DNA of 64,000 nt from contig CAJYAI010000002.1 of the NCBI GenBank assembly GCA_913064725.1, positions 32,610 through 96,609 on the forward strand, in the 5' to 3' direction. The DNA comes from an uncultured Alteromonadaceae bacterium. GTDB taxonomy: Bacteria > Pseudomonadota > Gammaproteobacteria > Pseudomonadales > Halieaceae. The notes under the pieces were generated by a model. The model was not told the DNA's origin. It saw only the letters and a list, made by a program, of their open reading frames with translations, and searched no databases. The position numbers were made by a program, and so were the translations under genes. Below, piece after piece: positions 36,046 to 44,826 of this stretch (the first letter of the stretch is position 1; every line of letters begins with the position of its first letter).

Positions 36046-37989
36046 ATGCTCGCGGGCATGTTCCGTTGTACCTCACCAAACTTTCGCATAGTTGCGGCCC
36101 TATGTCTGCTGTCGATAACAGCTTTGTCCGCACATACACCAAGCGCAGAACGAAGCGCAGAGCTTTCCGACGCCTTTGCGGATGAGCGGATTATATTCCA
36201 GAGCGCCGTGAAAGAACTTCGCTCAGGTGCAGGACCGCGATATGAATCGCGGCGCGCAGCGCTGAATAATTATCCGCTAACCCCATACTTAGATGCGTTA
36301 GCCATCGAGGGTAATCTACATGACGTGACATCGGATTCGGTGCGAGCATTTGTCGAATCAGCCTCCAATTCGCCTGTTGCAGCAAGAACGCTGCGAAGTG
36401 TGGTTCGTCACAAGACAGCGGATCGGAAATGGCAGACGGTGATTGACGTGACTGATGGATATGAGCTGAGTACCGAGCTTCAGTGTCACAGGGCGCATGC
36501 ATTATTAATGACCAATCAAGCGGAGCGTGCCACGACGATCCTTACCCACGTGTGGGTGGTGGGTCAGTCACAAATTAAAGCCTGCGATCCCGTATTTAGC
36601 GAGTGGTACCGACGGTCTGGGCCGAGCGACGAGGTAGTCTGGAGTAGGGCACTCAAGGCGGCTGATGCTCGGAATATGACCCTGCTTCGTTATTTAAACC
36701 GCTTCGCTTCGACAGGCTTAAAACCGAGCCTGAGCGATCTGGGTGCGATGGTAAGTCGTCCTGACCGCGTGACGCAGAAAACACGCGGTGCCATCGTCCG
36801 ACAGCAAGACATTGCAGTCGCTGGCATCAAGCGCTTGGCGAGAGTGAACCCTGGACGAGCATTCGAAGCCTTGCAACAACTAGAAAGGCGCTTTTCATTC
36901 AGTGATGAGCAAATGAGGGCTATGCACAGTCCGATAGTTCGGCACAGTTTATTCGCCAAGAGTGCTGCCCCAATCGAGTGGTTGATGTCGCGTTTACCTG
37001 CACTAGGGGATGATGAATTAACCGAAATATATTTACGCTCAACCATTGCCAACGCCGACTGGGAAGCTTTCCGTATCGCCTTTCAATGGCTCTCAGTCGA
37101 GAAACAAGCGACCGATGAATGGCGCTACTGGCGGGTTATGGCAGCTGGACCTGGCGAAGCCACGCGTTCGGAGGCGGAATTGAATGAGTTGGCATCTGGA
37201 CGCGGTTTTCACGCTTACCTTGCGGCCGAGGCACTTGGATTACCGTTGACGCTGGGTAGCCACTATCACGCGCAGTCATCAACGGATGCGGAGGCGCTGG
37301 AGGTCGAACAACGTGTATTGGAACTCAATGCGCTGGGTATGAGGTGGGAGGCCACGTCGGAATTTAGAAGTGCTTTATCGGATCCGGCGATAGCCCTGCG
37401 GCTCGCGGACCTCGCGGCAGCGCTCGGTTGGCACTCCTTGGCCATCGAGGCTGCCGCTGCCGCAAAAGCGTGGGGGCGTCTTGATTTGCGCTTCCCGATG
37501 GTCTTTGCCAGTGAATTTCAAAATGCCTCTCAGGAGTCTGGCCTTGGGGTTGAGGAGCTTATCGCTATTGCTCGGCGGGAGAGTGCTTTGTCGCCCAGCG
37601 CGGTTTCGGAGGTTGGCGCGCGTGGGCTCATGCAGCTCATGCCCAGCACAGCTCGGCTTACGGCACGTAAACACAATTACCGATACAGCCGCTCGCGTCT
37701 CATGGTACCCAGCTACAACACGGCGGTCGGTGCGCTCTATTACAGAGATCTCCTGACGCGCTACGAGGGTAATCGCTTACAAGCGCTTGCGGCTTACAAT
37801 GCGGGGCCTAATCGTGTCCGCCGATGGATCAATGGCGATATGAGCGCAGCGCGATGGGTCGATACTATTCCATTTAAAGAGACGCGCGAGTATGTTCGAG
37901 CGGTCATGGCGTATAACGTGATATACCGGCTTAAGGCAGGCAAGCCTGCTCAGTTATTGTCTCAGGCTGAGCGGGATTATCAGTACTAG
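36046..37989 (+). CDS. slt: Soluble lytic murein transglycosylase
   Basis: A periplasmic enzyme that cleaves peptidoglycan to 1,6-anhydromuropeptides. A signal peptide follows the start (FRIVAALCLLSITALSAHT). Residues to about 440 form the alpha-superhelical ring of Slt70. The C-terminal catalytic domain has Glu512 in ARRESALSPSAVSEVGARG, then LMQLMPSTA and ALAAYNAGPNRVRRWI. It is 647 aa, close to E. coli Slt70. The start is uncertain among ATGs at 36046 and 36058; a frame running back into selD is rejected. Divergent from selD. Confidence 0.93.
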   Translation: MLAGMFRCTSPNFRIVAALCLLSITALSAHTPSAERSAELSDAFADERIIFQSAVKELRSGAGPRYESRRAALNNYPLTPYLDALAIEGNLHDVTSDSVRAFVESASNSPVAARTLRSVVRHKTADRKWQTVIDVTDGYELSTELQCHRAHALLMTNQAERATTILTHVWVVGQSQIKACDPVFSEWYRRSGPSDEVVWSRALKAADARNMTLLRYLNRFASTGLKPSLSDLGAMVSRPDRVTQKTRGAIVRQQDIAVAGIKRLARVNPGRAFEALQQLERRFSFSDEQMRAMHSPIVRHSLFAKSAAPIEWLMSRLPALGDDELTEIYLRSTIANADWEAFRIAFQWLSVEKQATDEWRYWRVMAAGPGEATRSEAELNELASGRGFHAYLAAEALGLPLTLGSHYHAQSSTDAEALEVEQRVLELNALGMRWEATSEFRSALSDPAIALRLADLAAALGWHSLAIEAAAAAKAWGRLDLRFPMVFASEFQNASQESGLGVEELIAIARRESALSPSAVSEVGARGLMQLMPSTARLTARKHNYRYSRSRLMVPSYNTAVGALYYRDLLTRYEGNRLQALAAYNAGPNRVRRWINGDMSAARWVDTIPFKETREYVRAVMAYNVIYRLKAGKPAQLLSQAERDYQY

Positions 37990-38074
37990 GAGTGTCAGTA
38001 GAAAAACCAGAGCGCTAAGCACTACTGAATCGGTCGCACTAAAGCGTAAAACTAAAAAACGATAAGGAATCAGC

Positions 38075-39190
38075 ATGAAAAGTCTACAAATGCAGTCTTG
38101 CGTACACGAAGAGGGCACTATTGAGTGCGCGCTATTTGATGTCGATATTCCGGCACCGTCCGATAATGAAGTCATGGTTAAAATCGAGGCCTCTCCGATT
38201 AATCCATCTGATTTGGGGCTGATGTTTGGTGCTGCCGACGTGGACTCGATTCGAGCGTCAGAGCGCAATGGATATCCCTCGATTGTGCTCGATGTCCCCC
38301 CGCCTGCTATGCGCGCTATGGCGACACGTATGGGTGAGTGGCTGCCTGTGGGAAACGAGGCCTGTGGCACAGTTGTCGAAGCGGGATCTAGCCCAGAGGC
38401 ACAAGCGTTGCTGGGAAAGCGAGTTGCCTTGTTTGGTGGTGAAATGTATGCCGACTATCGCACAGTATCGATGTTTCAATGTATTCCGCTACCTGATGCT
38501 ACGGCATCTGAGGATGGCGCTTCATGCTTTGTGAATCCCATGACAGCGCTGGGCTTCGTAGAGACCATGAAAATGGAGGGTCATAAGGCGATCGTCCACA
38601 CGGCGGCGGCGTCAAATTTGGGCCAAATGCTAAATCGCATTTGCCTGAGCGATGGTGTGCCACTGGTTAACATAGTGAGAAGCGAAGATCAGGTGGCACT
38701 TCTTAAGGCGGAGGGTGCCGTTCATGTCGTTAATAGCTCCGACGCCGACTTTTCTGATCAGCTCGCTGTAGCAGTCAATGCGACTGGTGCCACGCTGGCC
38801 TTCGATGCGATTGGCGGCGGTAAGCTGGGAAATGCGATTTTAATGGCAATGGAGGCGGCGGCGGTCAAGCGCATGAGTGAATGGTCGCGCTACGGCTCGA
38901 ACGAATTTAAACAGCTTTACATCTACGGAGCACTCGATCTGGCGCCGACCTCTCTGAACCGCGGCTATGGTTTCTCTTGGGGGATTGGTGGTTGGTTGCT
39001 CACGCCCTTTATGATGAAGGCGGGAAGAGAAGTCGTAGATCGTATGCAGGCCAGAGTGGTTGCCGAATTGACTTCAACTTTCGCTAGCAGCTACTCAGAC
39101 CGTATAAGTCTCGTCGAATCGGTCACGCCGTCAGCCGGGGCAAAATACGGTGTTCGACGCACGGGTCAGAAGGCGTTGATTACATTTTAA
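38075..39190 (+). CDS. MDR family NAD(P)-dependent oxidoreductase
   Basis: A medium-chain dehydrogenase/reductase of 371 aa. The GroES-like N-terminal half contains DNEVMVKIEASPINPSDLG and GNEACGTVVEAGS, and the Rossmann half includes HTAAASNLGQMLNRIC and LAFDAIGGG. It lacks the zinc-ligand pattern of alcohol dehydrogenases and resembles quinone/enoyl reductases, with an insert around residues 55-85. The substrate is not recognised. It ends 1 bp from the stop of the convergent SUI1-family gene. Confidence 0.85.
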   Translation: MKSLQMQSCVHEEGTIECALFDVDIPAPSDNEVMVKIEASPINPSDLGLMFGAADVDSIRASERNGYPSIVLDVPPPAMRAMATRMGEWLPVGNEACGTVVEAGSSPEAQALLGKRVALFGGEMYADYRTVSMFQCIPLPDATASEDGASCFVNPMTALGFVETMKMEGHKAIVHTAAASNLGQMLNRICLSDGVPLVNIVRSEDQVALLKAEGAVHVVNSSDADFSDQLAVAVNATGATLAFDAIGGGKLGNAILMAMEAAAVKRMSEWSRYGSNEFKQLYIYGALDLAPTSLNRGYGFSWGIGGWLLTPFMMKAGREVVDRMQARVVAELTSTFASSYSDRISLVESVTPSAGAKYGVRRTGQKALITF

Positions 39191-39191
39191 G

Positions 39192-39551
39192 TCAGCCACC
39201 GGCGAGTTTGCAGGTGTAACCTAGGGATTCCAATGCGTTCTTGCAGGTGGCGCGTTGATCACCTTGGATTTCAATTCGCTCGCCCTTCACGGCGCCGCCA
39301 ACACCGCATTTCTGCTTCAGTGTTTTGGCGATACTTTTTTGCTCTGTCGGGGATACGGGCAGGCCGTCGATAACTGTGACAGCTTTGCCCCCACGACCCT
39401 TCGTTTCCCGGGAGATACGGACAATACCGTCGCCTGTGGCGGCGGGTCGGTCCTTTCCACATACGCAGTTGCCCACGGCTCTGAGGCATTGCGTGCATAG
39501 GCGGCCTTGATCAGTACTGTAAACTGGCCGATTGTCGGACTTGGATTTCAT
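39192..39551 (-). CDS. yciH: SUI1/eIF1 family protein (YciH)
   Basis: The bacterial homologue of translation initiation factor eIF1, 119 aa. The SUI1 domain is clear: RISRETKGRGGKAVTVIDGL, KQKCGVGGAVKGERIEIQGD and LESLGYTCKLAGG. The N-terminus carries a CxxC..C..C cluster (LCTQCLRAVGNCVCG), suggesting a small metal knuckle as in other YciH proteins. In E. coli YciH can discriminate initiation complexes and affects stress translation. Divergent from slyX. Confidence 0.92.
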   Translation of the reverse strand: MKSKSDNRPVYSTDQGRLCTQCLRAVGNCVCGKDRPAATGDGIVRISRETKGRGGKAVTVIDGLPVSPTEQKSIAKTLKQKCGVGGAVKGERIEIQGDQRATCKNALESLGYTCKLAGG

Positions 39552-39644
39552 TTCACACCATCATTCGTTTGGGGCTTTTAACATCAGTTTAGCAGTTGCT
39601 ATTGTCTCGCTTAATAAGCGGGGGCGCCAAATGTGAGGTCTTCG

Positions 39645-39896
39645 ATGAACGCTAATGTGAATGAGGGTACTGTGAAGGAAGGAAAGGGTGAAGCATTGAT
39701 CGAGGTACTTGAGACAAAAATAGCCTTTCTTGAGGTGGCCAATGACGAGTTAGAGCGTGTGCTTCTCCTACAGCACGAACGCTTAGAAAAGATGGAGATG
39801 GCTTTGAAAGAGCTGCGTAATGCATTGCAAGAGCAAGCGGCGCAGCTAGAGGGTTTGGAGCCGCCTGAGAGTGAGCCGCCACCGCCCCATTACTAA
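39645..39896 (+). CDS. slyX: SlyX family protein
   Basis: A short coiled-coil protein of 83 aa. The long helix (LIEVLETKIAFLEVANDELE and on) and the C-terminal proline tail ending PPPPHY are diagnostic for SlyX, whose function is unknown. The ATG at 39645 has GAGG 6 nt upstream. Confidence 0.88.
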   Translation: MNANVNEGTVKEGKGEALIEVLETKIAFLEVANDELERVLLLQHERLEKMEMALKELRNALQEQAAQLEGLEPPESEPPPPHY

Positions 39897-39928
39897 AATA
39901 GAATTCGATTCCGAATAAGAGACAACAA

Positions 39929-41638
39929 ATGACATTGAAGCGAACACTCTTTGCCTTGATAGCACTGTTAGGTGCTTTAGCGCTTTACACAGCGCAACTG
40001 ATCAGCACACCAAAGCCGCCCGCTCACCAAGTTTTTTTGGGCGGTGACGTGTTGACGATGGACTCAGACAATACTGTCGCTGAGGCGATTAGTGTTCGCG
40101 CGGGTGTTATTGACGCGGTTGGAACTGATGCCGACATCGAGGCATTAATAACACCAGCGACTCAGGTGGTGCGACTCGAGGGGCGCACCTTGATACCGGG
40201 GTTTATCGATGCGCATGGACATTTTCCGGGCTCTGGGCAAACCGCTTTTACGGTTGATTTAAACAGCCCACCCATTGGCGATACTCGGTCCATCCCACAG
40301 TTGCTCGATAAGCTGCGCATCTTTGGAGCGGAGAGACCCGACGGCTGGTTGGTCGGTAGTAATTACGACGATACCCTGCTTGCAGAGCGGCGACACCCAA
40401 CTCGGGACGATCTCGACTCGGTATCCGTATCGCGGCCAATCGCTGTGGTTCATGTGTCGGGCCATCTGATGGTTGTCAATAGCGCTGCGCTGGCAGAGCT
40501 CAACATTGACGAGACGACGCCCGATCCCGAGGGAGGTCATATTGTGAGAGACCTCACCTCTGCCGATAAGCGAAGACCAAATGGTGTTCTGGAGGAGACA
40601 GCAACACACGCTGCGCGCGAGAAGATGCTCGATCTCTCTGCAACAGATGCATGGCGTATGACCCAGCTAGCGACGTCTGAATATCTCGAATACGGCGTTA
40701 CGACAGCGTCAGCCGGTGGCATGCCGACGGGATTGGCCAAGCTACTTGGACCGATGTCCCGCTATAACCAGATGCCGTTGCGCGTCGCACTGTTTCCCTT
40801 CTTTGACGAGGTGGGCGCTGGTCTGTTGTCGGGCGACTTATCATTGGATGATTTCAGTGGCGGTCGTGTTGTAGTGCCTCGTGTCAAGATTGTCGCGGAT
40901 GGCAGTATTCAAGGATTTACCGGGTACTTGAGTCAGCCATACCATAGGCCTTACAAGGGCGATGCGACCTATAGAGGTTACCCTGCAGTTCCCCGTGAGG
41001 CGTTGTTTGAGCAGGTTGCGGGCCTTTATCAACGACGCATTCAAGTGGCAATTCACGGTAATGGCGACGCCTCCATTGAAGATGCGCTCGACGCGATCGC
41101 CGCGGCCAGTGAGCGATTTCCGTGGCCGGATGCGCGGCCCCTCATCATCCACTCTCAAATGGCCCGAGAGGATCAAATTGCACGAATGGCGGTCTTGGGT
41201 GTAACGCCGAGTTTCTTTGCCGCGCACACCTTTTTTTGGGGCGATCGTCACGCTGGCATCTTTATGGGGCCTGAGCGTGCCGCCAATATGAGCCCCGCTA
41301 AGTGGGCCCTGGATGCAGGTGTTCGGTTTTCCTCACATATGGATACGCCCGTTACGCCTATGCGACCACTGCAAGCGGTTTGGAGCCCGGTTGAGCGCAA
41401 AACGAAGTCAGGTGTCATACTGGGTCCAGATCAGCGTATCGATCGAATGTCAGCCTTGCGCGCGGTCACGATTGATGCTGCCTGGCAGATCTTTATGGAT
41501 GATCAGATAGGCTCGATCGAGCCGGGAAAACTGGCAGATCTGGTGGTGTTGTCGGGTAGTCCCTTAACTGCGCCCGATCTGCGTGAGCTCGTCGTCGATA
41601 TGACCATAATTGAGGGTGTCACTCACTTCGCGCGCTAA
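39929..41638 (+). CDS. YtcJ-like amidohydrolase (Amidohydro_3)
   Basis: A 569-residue metal-dependent hydrolase with an N-terminal hydrophobic anchor (LFALIALLGALALYTAQLI), so it is probably tethered to the inner membrane facing the periplasm. The metal motif is IDAHGHF (His96, His98); ADGSIQGFTGYLS, IHGNGDASIEDALDAI and FSSHMDTPVTPM follow the YtcJ/exoenzyme pattern. The C-terminus has GKLADLVVLSGSPL. The substrate is unknown; relatives are called N-substituted formamide deformylases or exoenzyme regulatory AepA. Convergent with the epoxide hydrolase gene. Confidence 0.87.
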   Translation: MTLKRTLFALIALLGALALYTAQLISTPKPPAHQVFLGGDVLTMDSDNTVAEAISVRAGVIDAVGTDADIEALITPATQVVRLEGRTLIPGFIDAHGHFPGSGQTAFTVDLNSPPIGDTRSIPQLLDKLRIFGAERPDGWLVGSNYDDTLLAERRHPTRDDLDSVSVSRPIAVVHVSGHLMVVNSAALAELNIDETTPDPEGGHIVRDLTSADKRRPNGVLEETATHAAREKMLDLSATDAWRMTQLATSEYLEYGVTTASAGGMPTGLAKLLGPMSRYNQMPLRVALFPFFDEVGAGLLSGDLSLDDFSGGRVVVPRVKIVADGSIQGFTGYLSQPYHRPYKGDATYRGYPAVPREALFEQVAGLYQRRIQVAIHGNGDASIEDALDAIAAASERFPWPDARPLIIHSQMAREDQIARMAVLGVTPSFFAAHTFFWGDRHAGIFMGPERAANMSPAKWALDAGVRFSSHMDTPVTPMRPLQAVWSPVERKTKSGVILGPDQRIDRMSALRAVTIDAAWQIFMDDQIGSIEPGKLADLVVLSGSPLTAPDLRELVVDMTIIEGVTHFAR

Positions 41639-41641
41639 CGG

Positions 41642-42802
41642 CTACGCAGATAGCTTGGCCCGCCAGATACGTAGTTCACGAGCCAGTGCGTCTGGGGCCT
41701 CCAGTGCTGCAAAGTGTCCGCCTCGCTCAAAGTCATTCTCAAAATGAACTAGCTTGTGAAATCGGTTGCGTGCCCAGCGTTCACTGGTTCGCATGATCTC
41801 TTTGGGAAATACGCTCAAGCCAATAGGGCGGGTTATCGGTGCTAAATTAGGCGTTGCAAAGCTTTCCCAATATAGCCGTGCAGAGGAGGTGGCAGTATTA
41901 GTCGCCCAGTACAGGGTGACGTTGTCTAGTAGCAGATCTTTATGTAGCACGTTCTCTGGATGTCGGATGTCATTTACCTCACAGTCCATCCAGAACCCAA
42001 ACTTCTCAATGATCCATGCCAACTGCCCCGAGGGCGAATCGGCCAAAGCATACCCTAATGTCTGTGGACGAGTGGCCTGCTGCTTAGAGTAGCCCGAGTC
42101 CCATTCGTTATAAAACTGAAACGACTTAAGCGCATCGATCTCGTCTGAGCTTGGGTTGTCCAGGGTGCTTTCATCGGGCAGCACGACGGGTAAGGTGCAG
42201 TGTCCACCCACGCAGTTGGTCTCGTCTTGCAACAGTATGGCTTGGGTCACGATCGATCCCCAGTCGCCACCGTGAGCGAGGAACGTTTGGTAATTCAAGC
42301 GTGCCATTAGTTGCTCCCACATGGCTGCAATTTTGGCAACGCCAAAACCCGGAGAGGTGGGCTTACCCGAAAAGCCAAACCCGGGCAGAGCGGGGATCAC
42401 GATGTGAAAGGCGTCATCGGGTTTACCGCCGAAGCGTGTCGGATCACTCAATGCGTCGATGATATCGAGATACTCAAGCACCGAACCGGGCCATCCGTGT
42501 GTAATCAGTAACGGGGTTGCTTGGCTGTGTCGACTCCGCTTGTGAATAAAATGGATGTCGAGGCCGTCTATGTTGGTTATGAAATTCTCAACGGCGCCGA
42601 GCCGTCGTTCCAAGCGGCTGAAATCATAGTCGGTAGACCAATAATCGATTAGCTCCCGCTGATAAGACAGTGGCACACCTTGATCCCAGGTTTCTACGGT
42701 TTCAGCGTCGGGCAAACGGGTTGATTTCAGTCGACCGACTAGATCCTCGACTGCTGAGTCCAGAACCCTTGGCTTAAAGGGGAGTATGGGGTGTGTGCTC
42801 AT
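41642..42802 (-). CDS. Epoxide hydrolase (EHN plus alpha/beta-hydrolase)
   Basis: A 386-residue epoxide hydrolase of the microsomal/juvenile-hormone type. The N-terminal EHN domain (about 1-110) has LPDAETVETWDQGVPLSY. The alpha/beta-hydrolase has the oxyanion segment HGWPGS (102-107), the nucleophile Asp180 in HGGDWGS and His363 in RGGHFAALEAPD. It opens epoxides to diols, and lacks a membrane anchor here. It lies 64 bp downstream of the SRPBCC-SDR gene on the same strand. It could handle epoxides from alkene oxidation by the P450 (inference). Confidence 0.92.
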   Translation of the reverse strand: MSTHPILPFKPRVLDSAVEDLVGRLKSTRLPDAETVETWDQGVPLSYQRELIDYWSTDYDFSRLERRLGAVENFITNIDGLDIHFIHKRSRHSQATPLLITHGWPGSVLEYLDIIDALSDPTRFGGKPDDAFHIVIPALPGFGFSGKPTSPGFGVAKIAAMWEQLMARLNYQTFLAHGGDWGSIVTQAILLQDETNCVGGHCTLPVVLPDESTLDNPSSDEIDALKSFQFYNEWDSGYSKQQATRPQTLGYALADSPSGQLAWIIEKFGFWMDCEVNDIRHPENVLHKDLLLDNVTLYWATNTATSSARLYWESFATPNLAPITRPIGLSVFPKEIMRTSERWARNRFHKLVHFENDFERGGHFAALEAPDALARELRIWRAKLSA

Positions 42803-42866
42803 CTAATAGTCCAGCCAGTAGGGGAGGATGAACCATACGGCGGGGTGCTATTCAGCTCAAGTACTC

Positions 42867-44282
42867 TTATGTCGGCAAAGTCTTATCGATATCCCGATTG
42901 AGTTGCGTTTCGAGTGCAGCTCTATCTGCCACGGCTTCGACATTATTGCCCAATAAATAAGTCGAACGAGGCTCGCGATCTAAGAACAACTTACCGGTGG
43001 ATAGGCCTCCTTGAGGTGACTGGGCTAACCAAACAATCGTATCTGCCCCCTCAGCATGAGACCGTAAGACCAGTCTCGTGACTCGCCTGAACATGGGCAG
43101 GGCCTTCTGCACACCTGGGGTGTCAGACCAGCCAGGATGCATGGCATTCACCACAATATTGCGCTCACGCCATCGGTCTGCCCAAATTTCCGTCATGATG
43201 CTAAGGGCACGTTTGCATTGAGCGTAGGCCCTAGCGCCGCGGTACCCGTCTGCAGACAGATTGAGTCGCTTGAGATTGAGTCGCTCAGCATACATGCCAC
43301 CAGAGACCACGTTAACAATGCGAGCGGGGAGCTCATGCGCCTCGAGTAGGGGCAACAGGCGCTCTGTGAGCAGTACAGGGGACAGTAGGAGCAGGGCATA
43401 GCTTTGCTCTAGGCCCTCACGGGTTAGTTGATGCTGATTAAAAAGCGCACCGGCGTTATTGATGAGCACGTCGATCGGCTTCCCTCCCTGTAACAAGCGC
43501 TGACTGAGGGCCTCTGTGTCACACAGCAGACTCAAATCGGCCAGTTCGAAGCGTATGTCATTACGGCCAGTTTCCAGCTCGATGGTTTGTAAGGTCGCGG
43601 CAGCCTTTTCCTGGGTCCGGACAACCAGCGTCAGATCCGCACCTGCCGCGGCTAGTTCGATCGCTGCGGCAAGACCAATACCCGAATTGGCGCCGGTAAG
43701 CACAACGTGGCGCCCCTCTAAGCGATAGCTCATAGGTGCCCATGTTCTTCGTCCTGACAGGTAGCCATGTCGAGTGAAGCATCTGAGCGCTGAGATGGTC
43801 TGTGCGTCCGCTTTGACGTTTTTGGGGTGAATCGTTGCCTCGGATGGCATGCTACTTAGCGCCGAGTACAAACCTGAGATAGCGGCGTTATATTGCGTCC
43901 TCGTGGTTTTTGCGAAGTTGCCAATTAATCGCTCAAGTCCCCACTTTAGGAAAAAGTCAGCTCGATACGTGATGTGCTGGCAGCCCTCGTCGCCGCTCAC
44001 GATATCAATAGTATCGTTAACATTGATGAAGGCGCTTCGTCCGGAATAAACAATGCGTCGATCCGGCGTGAACTCGGTAATAACGTAGCGAAACGGTACC
44101 GACAGACCAACAATATTAATCTTGATCGTAAAGCAAGAACCCTTACCGACCGGTCCTGGGGTGTCTTTGCGTGCCTCTCGAACCAAGGGATCCCATTCAA
44201 CGAGTTTCCTCAAATCTGCCAAATAACAGAAGCAGTCGTGCTGAGAGCGAGCGACGGTGAGCGTTTCAGTGATGCTTAGCAT
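42867..44282 (-). CDS. SRPBCC-SDR fusion protein
   Basis: Two domains in one frame of 471 aa. Residues 1-150 are an SRPBCC/polyketide-cyclase-like hydrophobic-ligand fold (SITETLTVARSQHDCFCYLA, then FTPDRRIVYSG). Residues 185-471 are a short-chain dehydrogenase with TGANSGIG (196-203), NNAG (275-278), catalytic Ser in NVVSGG and YAQCK (353-357). The linker (RHGYLSGRRTWAP) and SDR resemble DHRS12-type SDRs. The first domain may capture a lipophilic substrate for the second (inference). It is upstream of the epoxide hydrolase on the same strand. I see no frame break that would split the domains. Confidence 0.87.
   Translation of the reverse strand: MLSITETLTVARSQHDCFCYLADLRKLVEWDPLVREARKDTPGPVGKGSCFTIKINIVGLSVPFRYVITEFTPDRRIVYSGRSAFINVNDTIDIVSGDEGCQHITYRADFFLKWGLERLIGNFAKTTRTQYNAAISGLYSALSSMPSEATIHPKNVKADAQTISALRCFTRHGYLSGRRTWAPMSYRLEGRHVVLTGANSGIGLAAAIELAAAGADLTLVVRTQEKAAATLQTIELETGRNDIRFELADLSLLCDTEALSQRLLQGGKPIDVLINNAGALFNQHQLTREGLEQSYALLLLSPVLLTERLLPLLEAHELPARIVNVVSGGMYAERLNLKRLNLSADGYRGARAYAQCKRALSIMTEIWADRWRERNIVVNAMHPGWSDTPGVQKALPMFRRVTRLVLRSHAEGADTIVWLAQSPQGGLSTGKLFLDREPRSTYLLGNNVEAVADRAALETQLNRDIDKTLPT
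43260..43289. repeat. 15-bp tandem duplication in the SRPBCC-SDR gene
   Basis: ATTGAGTCGCTTGAG (43260-43274) is followed by ATTGAGTCGCTCAGC (43275-43289), two near-identical 15-mers. On the coding strand they give RLNLKRLNL, an in-frame duplication of five residues inside the SDR domain after the catalytic Ser. Confidence 0.75.
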
Positions 44283-44346
44283 GGTGGCCTATCCTAGGTG
44301 TGCGTTCATCGGTACGTCACCCGGTGTGCCCTAGTTCACAGGGCCT

Positions 44347-44688
44347 TCAATCGTCTCGATATATGATGCGTAGGGGCTCACCAAAATCGTCGTAAACAAT
44401 CTGTTTCCGGCGCTGGGTTTTTTGCCGAGAAGTTCGCCTGGAGGCCGGACGCTTAATCTTTGCCTCTCGGCGCCGATCCAATGTTTCGATGATGTCGTTG
44501 ACCGGTGTTCGGGGCTGGGGTGGCCCGGTAAAAATAGGTGTCTTTACGGGAGAGATCGCCTCGTCAACGGCGCTCACTCCCGGCGGTACAGCTAATATCT
44601 CACCACCGCGCTTTAGAAAGGCGTTGGTCTGCGCTTCAAGACGCCTTCGGATCTCCTGTTTGGATGGGGGTTTTTTCACAGCGCACAT
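44347..44688 (-). CDS. Small basic protein, possible SutA-like regulator
   Basis: A 113-residue basic protein. The segment AFLKRGGEILAVPPGVSA (residues 23-40) resembles the FLxRGGxVxxIxPxV core of SutA, a small RNA-polymerase-binding regulator of slow-growing Pseudomonas. The rest differs: proline-rich middle, then a highly basic stretch (RRREAKIKRPASRRTSRQK) and an acidic end. I cannot assign a function with confidence. The start is taken as the ATG at 44688 with AGAGG close upstream; the frame continues upstream but would overlap plsC. Divergent from plsC. Confidence 0.6.
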   Translation of the reverse strand: MCAVKKPPSKQEIRRRLEAQTNAFLKRGGEILAVPPGVSAVDEAISPVKTPIFTGPPQPRTPVNDIIETLDRRREAKIKRPASRRTSRQKTQRRKQIVYDDFGEPLRIIYRDD

Positions 44689-44696
44689 CACCTCTT

Positions 44697-44717
44697 GCGG
44701 GAGTATAGACTCCCCGC
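44697..44717. promoter_or_regulatory. Hairpin next to the ribosome site of the 44347-44688 gene
   Basis: GCGGGAGT ATAG ACTCCCCGC folds into a 6-bp perfect stem (GGGAGT/ACTCCC) with a tetraloop, extended by GC pairs past one bulge. On the minus strand it ends directly before AAGAGG and the ATG at 44688, so it could affect ribosome access. No T tract follows, so it is not a terminator. Confidence 0.35.
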
Positions 44718-44826
44718 CACACAATGTAAGGCGTGTCTCGATTTTAATGGAACTTGACTGCTGCTTGCTCGAGCGCACGACCTTGGTACTATCCACCGGA
44801 CAACCATTAAGGCTTATAGGTATTAA

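Noticed and set aside
44749..44755. A second GGAACTT element resembling a sigma-E -35 box
   Set aside because: No TCTGA-like -10 lies 16-17 bp downstream on that strand. The same applies to GGAACTT at 52063-52069, which is just a ribosome-site neighbourhood.
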